A stretch of 37,012 nucleotides of DNA from NCBI GenBank assembly GCA_019634145.1, contig JAHQVU010000068.1:1-37012 (forward strand). Direction: 5' to 3'. Made by a program: the position numbers and the translations under genes. Source of the stretch: Micavibrio sp. GTDB taxonomy: Bacteria; Pseudomonadota; Alphaproteobacteria; Micavibrionales; Micavibrionaceae. This document shows, piece by piece, positions 15,964 to 27,302 of the stretch; the stretch's first letter is position 1; each line of letters starts with the position of its first letter. The notes below the pieces were generated by a model, which did no database searches, was not told the origin of the DNA, and was given only the letters and a program-made list of their open reading frames with translations.

Positions 15964-17523
15964 TTAGTTTTTAATATATAGTTGACTAAGCTCACGACTA
16001 ATTTTTTCAAATACTGATATAAGCTCATCTTGAGTAGGTGCATCATAGTATTGATCCTCACTACTTGCACAGCGCTCATAAAAACCCTTAGTATTATCAT
16101 TAATATTTGAAGTAAACGTAACAGTATAAATAGTGACACCCAATTCTTTGAGTGCATCACACGTTTCTTCAAAACGCTCATTCAGGTCATTAACATCTAA
16201 TTGATGGCGAGAGGTCGCCCAATAAGTTGAATAAGTGCCTTCCATAGTATTATCGCCATCTGTCATCATGACGACAGCCTTACGCCAATACGGGTCTTCC
16301 CAATCACTTCCCTCTACGAATGGGCGCGCAGGAGATAACAATCTCCAGCCCCACGTCATACCGATATTACCGTATGTAAAACCACGCGCTGACATGGTAT
16401 CTACCCGCGCCAGCAAATCATCTCTATCGCTAATCATTGGCTGTATTAATGCGCTCGGGCAATTTATATTCGTACCGCCGCTATTACGATGCTGATAACA
16501 GAAACAATATCGCGTAGTGCAATTACCGCCATAGCCGTTACACGCATTACAACGCGAATTATTATAGCCATATATACGGTAGTCCTGCAGATCATCGCAC
16601 TCATAACCCTCGGGAATAAAATAACCATATGAATAAACATCCCATGGACCCTCATAATTATCCAACACATCACTGTCATAAGGGTCATTATCGCCATCGC
16701 GCGGATCCCATCCATGCCCATCAGGATTGCCGCCAGAGTCATTCCAAAGCTGCCCCTTACTATTGGGTACATAACTCGCAAAATTTGAGTAACCAGTAGA
16801 GTTATGCTCAACCACGCATCCATACCAATTATAGCTGGTGTAATCGTTGGTATAAGTCATGTCTGGTGGCACAGTTACAAATTCGTACCCATCACCATAT
16901 GTCGTACCATCAGGGTTTTCACCCAAACCATACGGACCAATACGGACGGAACTACTATAAGGCACCATACCGATTTTAATCGTATTCGGGTTGAGCGTGC
17001 TGTTAAAAAGAATATTAATAAATGATTTTGATGCGGTTCTCAACGTGCCGATATTATTGTTTGAAGACATAGAGCCTGTATTATCAAGCACCATAACAAC
17101 CTCCAAACCTTGCACCTCACGCTGAACCGTTGTTTCTGCTTCCACATCAATTTCATCAATACCTATAACACCTAAAAACCAAGTATCATATCTCGCAACA
17201 CCCGATACCTTCACCTCATCACCATCAACAACTACGGTCGGATCAAATGTAACACCAAGTTTTTCAGAAGGGTAATTAGCATCAAAAAATTGCTGCACCT
17301 TTTGGGTTATAGTAGCCGGGTCGCTGGAATTTGCAGCCCCAGCCAAAGCAGCCGCGTCAATGGCTTGCGCCAATCGCTGTTTGACAAGATAGGCCATCGC
17401 ATAATCTAACGCCATACCCGTAGTCGCAACTAAAATAGGCGCAGTCAATGCAAAAACGATAATAATCGCCGCCACTTGCTCGCGAAAATATCTTTTCAAA
17501 ATACTCTTAATTCTAAATGCCAT
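15964..17523 (-). CDS. tadG: TadG-type minor pilin with vWA domain and Cys-rich insert
   Basis: The 519-residue protein begins with a TadE/G-type hydrophobic N-terminus (about 17-45), then a linker and a von Willebrand factor A domain from about 139. The MIDAS motif is DNTGSMS (147-153), with a later TDGDN (421-425). Between vWA strands (about 225-360) is a large insert rich in Tyr, Asn, Gly and Asp, with cysteines at 236, 309, 325, 328, 335, 340, 342 and 355, and an acidic DGDNDPYDSD stretch that could bind calcium. TadG proteins anchor or decorate the pilus and vWA forms are often adhesive. The start has AGGAGAT. It is transcribed just before flp with no clear terminator between. Confidence 0.88.
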   Translation of the reverse strand: MAFRIKSILKRYFREQVAAIIIVFALTAPILVATTGMALDYAMAYLVKQRLAQAIDAAALAGAANSSDPATITQKVQQFFDANYPSEKLGVTFDPTVVVDGDEVKVSGVARYDTWFLGVIGIDEIDVEAETTVQREVQGLEVVMVLDNTGSMSSNNNIGTLRTASKSFINILFNSTLNPNTIKIGMVPYSSSVRIGPYGLGENPDGTTYGDGYEFVTVPPDMTYTNDYTSYNWYGCVVEHNSTGYSNFASYVPNSKGQLWNDSGGNPDGHGWDPRDGDNDPYDSDVLDNYEGPWDVYSYGYFIPEGYECDDLQDYRIYGYNNSRCNACNGYGGNCTTRYCFCYQHRNSGGTNINCPSALIQPMISDRDDLLARVDTMSARGFTYGNIGMTWGWRLLSPARPFVEGSDWEDPYWRKAVVMMTDGDNTMEGTYSTYWATSRHQLDVNDLNERFEETCDALKELGVTIYTVTFTSNINDNTKGFYERCASSEDQYYDAPTQDELISVFEKISRELSQLYIKN

Positions 17524-17552
17524 TTTAATCTCCTGACTAAATTTTGGCGCTC

Positions 17553-18083
17553 TTATTCTTTTGCAACAACAGCCGACTTTCTTCCCCTAGAAAACGCAAC
17601 CTCCAACATTGGAATATTATCAACAACAAACCCAGCAAAAACAGGACGAAATTCATAGCTGACTCCGACCGCAACAACACCATTATCAGGCTCTGCCAAA
17701 GCCGAAACATTACTTAGCACGTCGGCCATCTCACTCATATTAACCGTTTCCCTCCAAACAATCTGCGGGTTTGCCTCATCATCAAAACGAATACTTACAA
17801 TATCAACACCATAAGCTCCTGTATCCAAGGGCTCAAACGCCAAACGACCAGCGGCGACAATTTCGTTAATTTCAAGCTGATCAACACTGCGATCGCGAGC
17901 AACAAGATCTGCAACAATTTGAGATGCCCTTATTGCTTTTTGATTGGCTAATATCCCATTGCCCATATCATAAAGCCCAAGCATCATGACCAACAAAACT
18001 GGAAAAGTAAGAGCAGCCTCAACAGCAGCCAAACCATCGTCTTCACACCACCAATACTGCAACATTTTAAAAGAGAGTATCAT
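17553..18083 (-). CDS. TadE/TadF-like pseudopilin
   Basis: The 176-residue protein has a TadE-type N-terminus: a short cytosolic segment and DDGLAAVEAALTFPVLLVMML (about 15-35), with a Glu in the usual place, then a periplasmic domain. TadE and TadF are minor pseudopilins needed for Flp pilus production. The ATG overlaps the stop of the previous gene by four bases (ATGA), so the two are translationally coupled. Thirty bases separate it from tadG. TadE or TadF cannot be told apart with confidence from sequence alone. Confidence 0.85.
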   Translation of the reverse strand: MILSFKMLQYWWCEDDGLAAVEAALTFPVLLVMMLGLYDMGNGILANQKAIRASQIVADLVARDRSVDQLEINEIVAAGRLAFEPLDTGAYGVDIVSIRFDDEANPQIVWRETVNMSEMADVLSNVSALAEPDNGVVAVGVSYEFRPVFAGFVVDNIPMLEVAFSRGRKSAVVAKE

Positions 18084-18607
18084 ACTTCCCCCTCAAATTC
18101 GTAAGGCTCTGTCTGCAAAACAATTGTCGACATAAATAAGCGATACCCTGTATTACCAGACAAAATCTCACCAATAAAAGGCGTCATCAACCTATAGCGA
18201 TAAGAAGCCCTTACCAGTATTTTATCATTAGAAGACCCTACATCAAAACCCTGAGAAATCAGATTTCCATCCTCATCGTATTCAGGGTCAAAATCCTCAT
18301 ATGATGTAAAGTTAACAATTGGAATAACCTCAACAGTAATTTTATTGCAGTCAATTAACACGGTCGCATAATCACATAATTTATCTCGAAACTGTACCTG
18401 GGGATCGGCTGCTGACTGCTGCAATTGACCGGTCCTGATCATGCGCGCCGCCGACTGCGTTGCACCCTCCAATAAACTGGCCGATGTATACATTATTGCC
18501 AGCTCAATAATAGCCAATATAACCATCAAATACGGAATAAACAGCAAGCCAAATTCGATTGCTGTGGTGGCTGTTTTCTCATATAAATATCTGGTTATAA
18601 AACCCAT
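18080..18607 (-). CDS. tadE: TadE-like pseudopilin
   Basis: The 175-residue protein has KTATTAIEFGLLFIPYLMVI near its N-terminus (about 11-30), the TadE signature with Glu and Phe at the processing region, then a periplasmic domain with two Cys (LCDYATVLIDCNK). It is the first gene of the tad transcription unit: a terminator lies upstream (18674-18697) and a TATAAT sequence sits at 18651-18646 on this strand. I use the ATG at 18607 rather than the GTG two codons earlier. CpaA would be the processing enzyme. Confidence 0.87.
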   Translation of the reverse strand: MGFITRYLYEKTATTAIEFGLLFIPYLMVILAIIELAIMYTSASLLEGATQSAARMIRTGQLQQSAADPQVQFRDKLCDYATVLIDCNKITVEVIPIVNFTSYEDFDPEYDEDGNLISQGFDVGSSNDKILVRASYRYRLMTPFIGEILSGNTGYRLFMSTIVLQTEPYEFEGEV

Positions 18608-18673
18608 TTTCACTTCTTCATCACGCGCTTAATCATCTGACATTTATTATAAATTGCTTCTTATTTTCGGGCA

Positions 18674-18697
18674 TAAAAAAAGCGGCATAAATCCGCT
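18674..18697 (-). terminator. Terminator between the membrane-protein gene and tadE
   Basis: On the minus strand AGCGG (18697-18693) and CCGCT (18685-18681) form a 5-bp stem with a seven-base loop, followed directly by seven T. It lies about 50 bases beyond the stop at 18750 and separates the pseudokinase unit from the tad operon. Confidence 0.7.
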
Positions 18698-18749
18698 CAT
18701 TAAACCCCAACTCTAATTATAAACTCAAAATGTAAACAAAGAATTAAAA

Positions 18750-19286
18750 TTAATCCGCAGCATCAACACCTTCTCCATCATCTTCCTCGTCCCTTACCGC
18801 AGCATTAGTAGAGTAATCACCAGAAACAGAAGCACCCCATCGCTCTATAAGCTCAGCTTGCCTCTTCTTAATAGCTTCCAGCCTCATCAATCCCTGCTTA
18901 TACAACGCACCGCTTGCTGCAGACACAACCAACCAATCCATAACATATCCGAAAGCTGCTGCTAAATAAATTATTACAAGCGTCAATGGGTCTAAAATAA
19001 TTTCAGTCGCCAAGTCCATGCTTAGCCCCCCGTCCCAGAGCTTAAGAACAAATGGAAGGCACCCGATCACATTAAAAGCACCGACTGTCATCGCCTTACC
19101 TTTATTCTTACTTCTATCGACAAAAAATGCCACAAATGTCGGTATCATACCTACATACAAGATAATAGCAGAAGATAAGAATACAACGGAGGACACCAAC
19201 AACAGAACGATCACCAAGTGAGCACCAGAGTTCTTTTTCTTCTTGCCTTTAGAATTTACTTTTTTATTTTTATCTTTTTTGGCCAT
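18750..19286 (-). CDS. Small membrane protein of unknown function, next to the tad locus
   Basis: From the ATG at 19286 the product is 178 residues. It starts with a very Lys-rich segment (1-20), then about three to four TM helices: HLVIVLLLVSSVVFLSSAII with its continuation (about 22-55), MTVGAFNVIGCLPFVL (about 67-85) and PLTLVIIYLAAAFGYVMDW (about 98-120), and ends in a charged helix and an acidic tail (DEEDDGEG). I do not recognise the family. The start lies four bases after the pseudokinase stop (TAGGTTAATG), so the two genes are probably translationally coupled and may act together at the inner membrane. An upstream in-frame start at 19313 lies inside the pseudokinase gene and is not favoured. 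Confidence 0.75.
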   Translation of the reverse strand: MAKKDKNKKVNSKGKKKKNSGAHLVIVLLLVSSVVFLSSAIILYVGMIPTFVAFFVDRSKNKGKAMTVGAFNVIGCLPFVLKLWDGGLSMDLATEIILDPLTLVIIYLAAAFGYVMDWLVVSAASGALYKQGLMRLEAIKKRQAELIERWGASVSGDYSTNAAVRDEEDDGEGVDAAD

Positions 19287-19290
19287 TAAC

Positions 19291-21411
19291 CTAACCCGAT
19301 GTAACAAATGCAAGAACTGATATAACCAAAACCATAGCAGCCAATAAGCAGGAAATTATAGAAGCCCACTGCCGCCCCGTCTCGACACCAAAAGATTCTT
19401 TATCTTGCAAAGCTAAATCCAGCTCCACAGCCTCCCCCCTTAAGGTTTCATACTCCTTAAAAGCAAGCTTGAAATTGTTCAGGTCACTATTTACAACAGT
19501 ATCATCATCAAGAATATCTAATATTTTCTTCAAAACTCCTGATTTTGCTGCGTCTTGTATTTCTTTAGAAACTTTTTCGCGAAGCTCTTTATCTTTAAAT
19601 CTTTCACATATAGTCTCACCAAGAGAAGAAAAGGCTTTAGCAACTGCTGGCACCCTACCCACACCAAACCTCACTTGTATCTCTGATAAAACACGCAGGT
19701 TTGCTAGCATGATTTTGTGCTTCTCTCCAGAATTTAAATCATACAATGATTGCTCAATAACCTTCGGCTCCCTTTCCATTAAAAATGCTGCAACATGCCT
19801 ATCAACATACAAAGTAGGCGCCTTGCCTTTTTGACTAAGCCCCTCATACACCTTAAGCATTTTTTCAGCTGTAGTAACATAAGACTTGCTAAAAGCATCA
19901 CTCAGACACGGTGTTTCTTTATTCAGAAGATACAAGCACCTCTCTATCCCATCACCAATACGCCTACTTCTAATGAAACGCTTGCACTGTTCATATTTAG
20001 TGAATAGACCCGCAATATCTATACTTTTATTTTGCTGGAAAGTTAACCAAGTAACCATAATTCCGGATGAAATAATCTCCGCATAAGGCGCCAAATCTTT
20101 TCCCATAGCAACAGATTCAGCCAATGATGAACCAAAGCCATCACCTGTTAATCTCATCCCTTTATACCTTAACGGCCCATAAGGATCGAGCGCCGAGGAT
20201 ACATTTGCAAGCAATTTTTCCGCATACCCCGCACCTGTGCCGCCATCTCGCGAAAACTCCAATGCCTTCAAAAAATTTTCAACGCCCCCATCATCATCGA
20301 CAGAACGCTGCAACCAATTAAGCAGCGTTTCATCCTCTACTATACGCCTGGTTTCTGTTACATTTTCATCCAGAGCCATAGCCAACATGGGTAAAAGGTA
20401 ATATTTTTCTTCACCGAAAGTAAAAGGACGAGGTGCCTTTCTTCTAACAAGCGCCTGCTTCGGTGTTAAGCGCTTACCATCAACCCACTCAAGGACTTCT
20501 GCGATCGTCCATCTCTGCGAAGGATCATCGTGAAGCACCCCTCTTAACAGCTCTAAAATTTCGCCTTTAATACGCTCCTTACCTATTAACGTGCCATAAC
20601 TTCCCATTTCAATTTTGCGTTTCAAAATATTCTCAGGCTTCATACCATTTATTGGATCAGCACCACGCAGTAAAATCGCTATGCATACCCCGAACGCATA
20701 CAAATCATCAGAGCGTGTTCCCAGACCACGCCCAGCCGGATCCGCCATGGCCCGCTCGATTGACTCGTATAAAAGAGGTTGTGAAAATGACGGTGGCGTT
20801 GAAAAACAATCGCCCAAAACTATTTTTTTCGGCCTTTCATTATTCTCATTACTTTCAAAGCCACTAAATACATTTGTAAGCCTAATTGCGCCATGGACTA
20901 AATCTTTTTCTTTAAAGTCTTGAAAGATACTGACAAACGGCCGGATAAAATACTCCATGGCCTCATCAGGTCGCCACCCCAATGCCGCTTCCTGATTAGG
21001 TAACAACAAAGGTGCACCAAAATTATTTACATACAAAAATACATACCGCTCATCCCCGCTCAATGGCCATGCAACCACCCCTTGAGCAAGCAGATTAGCC
21101 AGATATGGGTTGTTTAGCATCTTATATTTGGTGGTGGCCAAGCGACGAGGAATATTATGTCTTTCACATACGATTGCGACGAGATGATTGTCCCCATGTT
21201 CCGTTGAAACAGCCTCATAAGCCTTGTTCCCGCCAACATTATATTTTGGCAAAGCTCGTTGCGGGAATATCTCGATATATTTATTAAAATGAACGCTGCC
21301 AACACTCGCAGTTACATCAACGCCTGAGCTAGTGGACGCTTCCACAGCTTTAGTATCTTTGTTTTTTTCATTTTCCGGTTTAATTTTTTCCGTACTAACT
21401 GCACTGGACAC
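19291..21411 (-). CDS. Membrane-anchored protein kinase-like protein (probable pseudokinase)
   Basis: The 706-residue product has a low-complexity N-terminus, a protein-kinase-like domain (about 45-320), a long helical region and a C-terminal TM helix (IISCLLAAMVLVISVLAF). Kinase landmarks are recognisable but altered. The catalytic loop is HGAIRLTN (173-180), so the HRD Asp is Ala while the Asn is kept. The VAxK lysine position reads VAIVC. The DFG region is GDCFS (200-204). SDDLYAFGV (234-242) matches subdomain IX well. I infer a pseudokinase that works as a scaffold or sensor. The GTG at 21411 has AGGGGG seven bases upstream; the frame stays open to an ATG at 21462 without an SD. It lies 111 bases after purA. 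Confidence 0.75.
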   Translation of the reverse strand: MSSAVSTEKIKPENEKNKDTKAVEASTSSGVDVTASVGSVHFNKYIEIFPQRALPKYNVGGNKAYEAVSTEHGDNHLVAIVCERHNIPRRLATTKYKMLNNPYLANLLAQGVVAWPLSGDERYVFLYVNNFGAPLLLPNQEAALGWRPDEAMEYFIRPFVSIFQDFKEKDLVHGAIRLTNVFSGFESNENNERPKKIVLGDCFSTPPSFSQPLLYESIERAMADPAGRGLGTRSDDLYAFGVCIAILLRGADPINGMKPENILKRKIEMGSYGTLIGKERIKGEILELLRGVLHDDPSQRWTIAEVLEWVDGKRLTPKQALVRRKAPRPFTFGEEKYYLLPMLAMALDENVTETRRIVEDETLLNWLQRSVDDDGGVENFLKALEFSRDGGTGAGYAEKLLANVSSALDPYGPLRYKGMRLTGDGFGSSLAESVAMGKDLAPYAEIISSGIMVTWLTFQQNKSIDIAGLFTKYEQCKRFIRSRRIGDGIERCLYLLNKETPCLSDAFSKSYVTTAEKMLKVYEGLSQKGKAPTLYVDRHVAAFLMEREPKVIEQSLYDLNSGEKHKIMLANLRVLSEIQVRFGVGRVPAVAKAFSSLGETICERFKDKELREKVSKEIQDAAKSGVLKKILDILDDDTVVNSDLNNFKLAFKEYETLRGEAVELDLALQDKESFGVETGRQWASIISCLLAAMVLVISVLAFVTSG

Positions 21412-21522
21412 TATTGATCCCCCTGATGGGATATTAAGAAATGGGCAGAACAGCCCACACATCAAAAGATAAGTGTAAACGCAATTTAGTTAAAAGTAAA
21501 CGTGATCACACAGCCTGTCAGC

Positions 21523-23879
<2,357 letters not shown>

Positions 23880-23909
23880 GAGTGCATTCCATTCATTCGC
23901 GAAGGCACC

Positions 23910-25271
23910 TTAGGCACAATTGGATGCTTTTTCAATAACAGCGCAAAGATCGTTGACAATATTTTGCACTTTCGCTTGATCATCCCCTTCGGCCATTACG
24001 CGAATTACAGGCTCTGTTCCACTTGCACGAACCAATACGCGGCCATCATTCGCCAGATTATGCTCGGCCTGCCCAATTGCATCTTTAACTTCCGTCTTGT
24101 CCAGTGGCGTACCGTTACTATATCGCACAGCTTTAAGTAATTGTGGAACAGGCTGGAACACATTTAAGACATCACTAGCCTTTGCGCCCGTGCGATTGAG
24201 CAAAGCCAGTATTTGCAAACCGGCAACCAGACCGTCCCCGGTTGTACCGTAATCACTCATAATAATATGACCTGATTGCTCACCGCCCAAATTATATCCG
24301 CCCACTTTCATGGCCTCCATAACATAGCGATCACCAACACCGGTGCGCACCATATCCAGCCCCTTGCTTTTTAACATACGCTCCAAACCAAGGTTAGACA
24401 TAACGGTCGCAACCAAACCATTACCTTTTAGCAAACCATCCTCATGCATCGCGAGTGTCAAAGCACCCATAAGCTGGTCACCATCAATCTTGCGACCAAG
24501 CTCGTCAACCATAATAAGTCGATCACCATCACCATCCAGCGCTATTCCAACGTCCGCGCCGCGATCAAGAACCATCTTTTGCAAATTTTCAGTTGCCGTC
24601 GCGCCATATCCATCGTTGATGTTCCGACCATTTGGCTCAATTCCAATAGGGATTACCTCAGCTTCCAGTTCCCATAGTACCTGTGGCGCAACTTTATATG
24701 CCGCACCATTAGCACAATCCACGACAACTTTCAGCCCATCAAGACTCTCACCTCTGGGTAAAGATCGCTTAACGCTTTCCGCATAACGTCCCAAAACGTC
24801 ATCAAGGCGTGCAGCTTTACCGAGGTCAGCAGGCAATGCGAGACCATCGTTCAAACCATTATCCAACTTGGCTTCAATCTCGCGCTCAATATCATCGTCC
24901 AGCTTATGGCCATCCGCGCCGAAAAGCTTGATACCATTATCCTGAAACGCATTATGCGAAGCTGAAATCATTACACCGACATCCGCCCGCAATGAACGCG
25001 TTAGCATCGCCACACCCGGTGTAGGCACAGGCCCTGTTAGTATGACATCAAGCCCCATTGATAAAAAACCGGCCGTAATCGCCTGCTCAAGCATATAGCA
25101 CGATAGCCTCGTATCTTTACCAACAACAACGCGTCCGGTCGGTTGTTTAGGATGGCGCTCAAGAAGCACAATAGCCGTTGCCATTGCCACCTTCATGGCC
25201 ATATCCGCCGTCATAGGAAACGTGTTAGCTTGCCCACGGATACCGTCTGTTCCAAAATATTTACGAGTCAT
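23910..25271 (-). CDS. glmM: Phosphoglucosamine mutase
   Basis: GlmM converts glucosamine-6-phosphate to glucosamine-1-phosphate for UDP-GlcNAc, peptidoglycan and LPS. The 453-residue protein has the family length and motifs: KYFGTDGIRG (4-13), the phosphoserine loop ISASHNAFQDNGIK with Ser105, the metal loop ALDGDGDR (about 245), a substrate loop GGEQSGH, and the phosphate-binding RASGTEPVIRVM near the C-terminus. It lies downstream of ftsH, a common alphaproteobacterial order, but a terminator at 25306-25329 separates the two. Confidence 0.97.
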   Translation of the reverse strand: MTRKYFGTDGIRGQANTFPMTADMAMKVAMATAIVLLERHPKQPTGRVVVGKDTRLSCYMLEQAITAGFLSMGLDVILTGPVPTPGVAMLTRSLRADVGVMISASHNAFQDNGIKLFGADGHKLDDDIEREIEAKLDNGLNDGLALPADLGKAARLDDVLGRYAESVKRSLPRGESLDGLKVVVDCANGAAYKVAPQVLWELEAEVIPIGIEPNGRNINDGYGATATENLQKMVLDRGADVGIALDGDGDRLIMVDELGRKIDGDQLMGALTLAMHEDGLLKGNGLVATVMSNLGLERMLKSKGLDMVRTGVGDRYVMEAMKVGGYNLGGEQSGHIIMSDYGTTGDGLVAGLQILALLNRTGAKASDVLNVFQPVPQLLKAVRYSNGTPLDKTEVKDAIGQAEHNLANDGRVLVRASGTEPVIRVMAEGDDQAKVQNIVNDLCAVIEKASNCA

Positions 25272-25305
25272 AACTTCTATCTACCCTAATTCCTCGCCCT
25301 TAAAA

Positions 25306-25329
25306 AGAAAAAAGCGGGTACAAGCCCGC
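25306..25329 (-). terminator. Rho-independent terminator after ftsH
   Basis: GCGGG (25314-25318) and CCCGC (25325-25329) form a 5-bp stem. On the minus strand it is followed by a long T-rich run, on the plus strand only by four T after one C. It lies 25 bases beyond the ftsH stop, so glmM probably needs its own promoter or readthrough. Confidence 0.8.
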
Positions 25330-25353
25330 CTTTTCCCAAGATTCGATATAGAA

Positions 25354-27213
25354 TTAACTGCTTGTCGGCACAGAGCTTTTCGGCAAGCCTGTTCCACCGC
25401 CTTTGCTCTCCCCCCGAATAATCGGGCGACCGGCGAGTAAATCCTTAATCTCCTCACCACTTAATAGCTCATAATCCATCAATGCTTTTGCCAGCTTGTG
25501 CAGATCATCCAAGTGATCCGTAAGGATTTTCTTGGCCTTTTTATACCCAGTATCGACAAGATAACGCACCTCCGATTCAATTTGTGAAGATGTCTCGCTC
25601 GAAATACGCTTGCGGCGAGGATCATGATCATCATCTCCATAATCTATCATCCCAACCTTTTCACTCAGGCCCCATTCAGTGACCATTGCACGCGCCAAAC
25701 GTGTTGCTTGCTTAATATCGCCCGAAGCTCCACTGGTCACCTGATCTTCACCAAATATAATCTCCTCAGCTACGCGCCCGCCCATACTGACAGATAAGTT
25801 AGCCATCATTTTGGCCTTGCTGGTGCTATAGCGATCACCTTCCGGCAATCGGACAACCATACCCAGTGCGCGACCACGCGGCACAATTGTCGCCTTATGA
25901 ATAGGATCAGATTCAGATTCATGAAGAGCAACAATCGCATGCCCTGCCTCGTGATAAGCTGTAAGTTTCTTCTCATCATCACTCATGGCCATAGAGCGAC
26001 GCTCCGCACCCATCATAACCTTGTCTTTGGCATCTTCCATTTCGTCATTGCCAACCACACGCTTACCACGACGCGCCGCCAACAAAGCCGCTTCATTCAC
26101 AACATTCGCAAGCTCCGCTCCTGAAAAACCAGGCGTACCTTTTGCAATTACTGCAGCATCAACATTGCTCGCCAACGGCACTTTCGCCATATGCACTTCC
26201 AGAATTTTTTCTCGACCCTTCACATCAGGAAGCGGAACTTGAATTTGACGGTCAAAACGACCCGGACGTAACAAAGCCGGATCAAGCACATCCGGACGGT
26301 TCGTCGCAGCAATAATAATCACGCCTTCATTGGCTTCGAAGCCGTCCATCTCAACCAGCAATTGGTTCAACGTTTGCTCACGCTCATCATTACCACCGCC
26401 ATAGCCAGCACCACGATGGCGACCAACCGCATCAATCTCGTCAATAAAGATGATACAAGGCGCATTTTTTTTACCTTGCTCGAACATATCACGCACGCGG
26501 GAAGCACCGACCCCAACAAACATCTCAACAAAATCTGAGCCTGAAATCGTAAAAAAGGGCACACCCGCCTCACCGGCAACCGCACGGGCAATCAAAGTCT
26601 TACCCGTACCGGGAGAGCCTATTAAAAGCGCCCCTTTTGGAATTTTACCGCCAAGACGCGAAAACTTTTGCGGATCTTTCAAAAACTCAACGACTTCTTC
26701 AAGCTCCTGCTTGGCTTCATCAATTCCGGCCACATCATCAAAAGTAACGCGCCCCTGCTTTTCGGTCAGCATCTTGGCCTTGGATTTCCCAAATCCCATC
26801 GCGCCACCGCCTTTACCACCCTGCATTTGGCGCATAAAGAATATCCAAACCCCAATAATTAAAATTGCCGGCAATAAAGATACAATAATGCTCAAGAAGC
26901 TAACCTCTTCAGGGTCTTCCTTATCAGCAGAAATCTCAACAGCTGTGCCTTGCAGGCGATCAACCACATTTTCATTAGGCGGAACGCGCACATGAAAACG
27001 CTCACCGTTGGATGCGTATACCCCATACATATCCGGGCCCTTGATCACGACATTCGAGATTTTACCCGCCTGCGCATCACTCATAAACTCGCTATATGAA
27101 AGACCGCTTTTTGCGCTTGTGTTTCTATTTGTATTTGAAACGACATTAAAAACAAAAATTAGAACAAAAGCTGCAGCCAGCCAAAAAATAATATTCTTAC
27201 CAAAACCGTTCAC
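25354..27213 (-). CDS. ftsH: ATP-dependent zinc metalloprotease FtsH
   Basis: FtsH is the membrane AAA+ protease that degrades misfolded membrane proteins and short-lived regulators such as LpxC. The 619-residue protein has TM1 (about 7-24), a periplasmic domain, TM2 (about 106-127), Walker A GSPGTGKT (199-206), Walker B IIFIDEI (254-260), the second region of homology [20 protein letters not shown] (303-322) and the zinc site HEAGH (421-425). Walker A has Ser where most FtsH have Pro (GPPGTGKT). The start is a GTG at 27213 with AAAGG about a dozen bases upstream. It follows tilS by 89 bases. Confidence 0.98.
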   Translation of the reverse strand: MNGFGKNIIFWLAAAFVLIFVFNVVSNTNRNTSAKSGLSYSEFMSDAQAGKISNVVIKGPDMYGVYASNGERFHVRVPPNENVVDRLQGTAVEISADKEDPEEVSFLSIIVSLLPAILIIGVWIFFMRQMQGGKGGGAMGFGKSKAKMLTEKQGRVTFDDVAGIDEAKQELEEVVEFLKDPQKFSRLGGKIPKGALLIGSPGTGKTLIARAVAGEAGVPFFTISGSDFVEMFVGVGASRVRDMFEQGKKNAPCIIFIDEIDAVGRHRGAGYGGGNDEREQTLNQLLVEMDGFEANEGVIIIAATNRPDVLDPALLRPGRFDRQIQVPLPDVKGREKILEVHMAKVPLASNVDAAVIAKGTPGFSGAELANVVNEAALLAARRGKRVVGNDEMEDAKDKVMMGAERRSMAMSDDEKKLTAYHEAGHAIVALHESESDPIHKATIVPRGRALGMVVRLPEGDRYSTSKAKMMANLSVSMGGRVAEEIIFGEDQVTSGASGDIKQATRLARAMVTEWGLSEKVGMIDYGDDDHDPRRKRISSETSSQIESEVRYLVDTGYKKAKKILTDHLDDLHKLAKALMDYELLSGEEIKDLLAGRPIIRGESKGGGTGLPKSSVPTSS

Positions 27214-27302
27214 GATTTAGTCAACCTTTCCAATATTCACAACGAGTCTAATTAAAAGACTTACTCTAGGAAAACTAAACTTTTTCTCTCTCAAAACAAG
27301 TC

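Noticed and set aside
16464-16823. 119-codon minus-strand frame rich in Met and Ile inside tadG
   Set aside because: It is a shifted-frame shadow of the low-complexity insert of TadG; composition is unlike a real protein and no SD is present.
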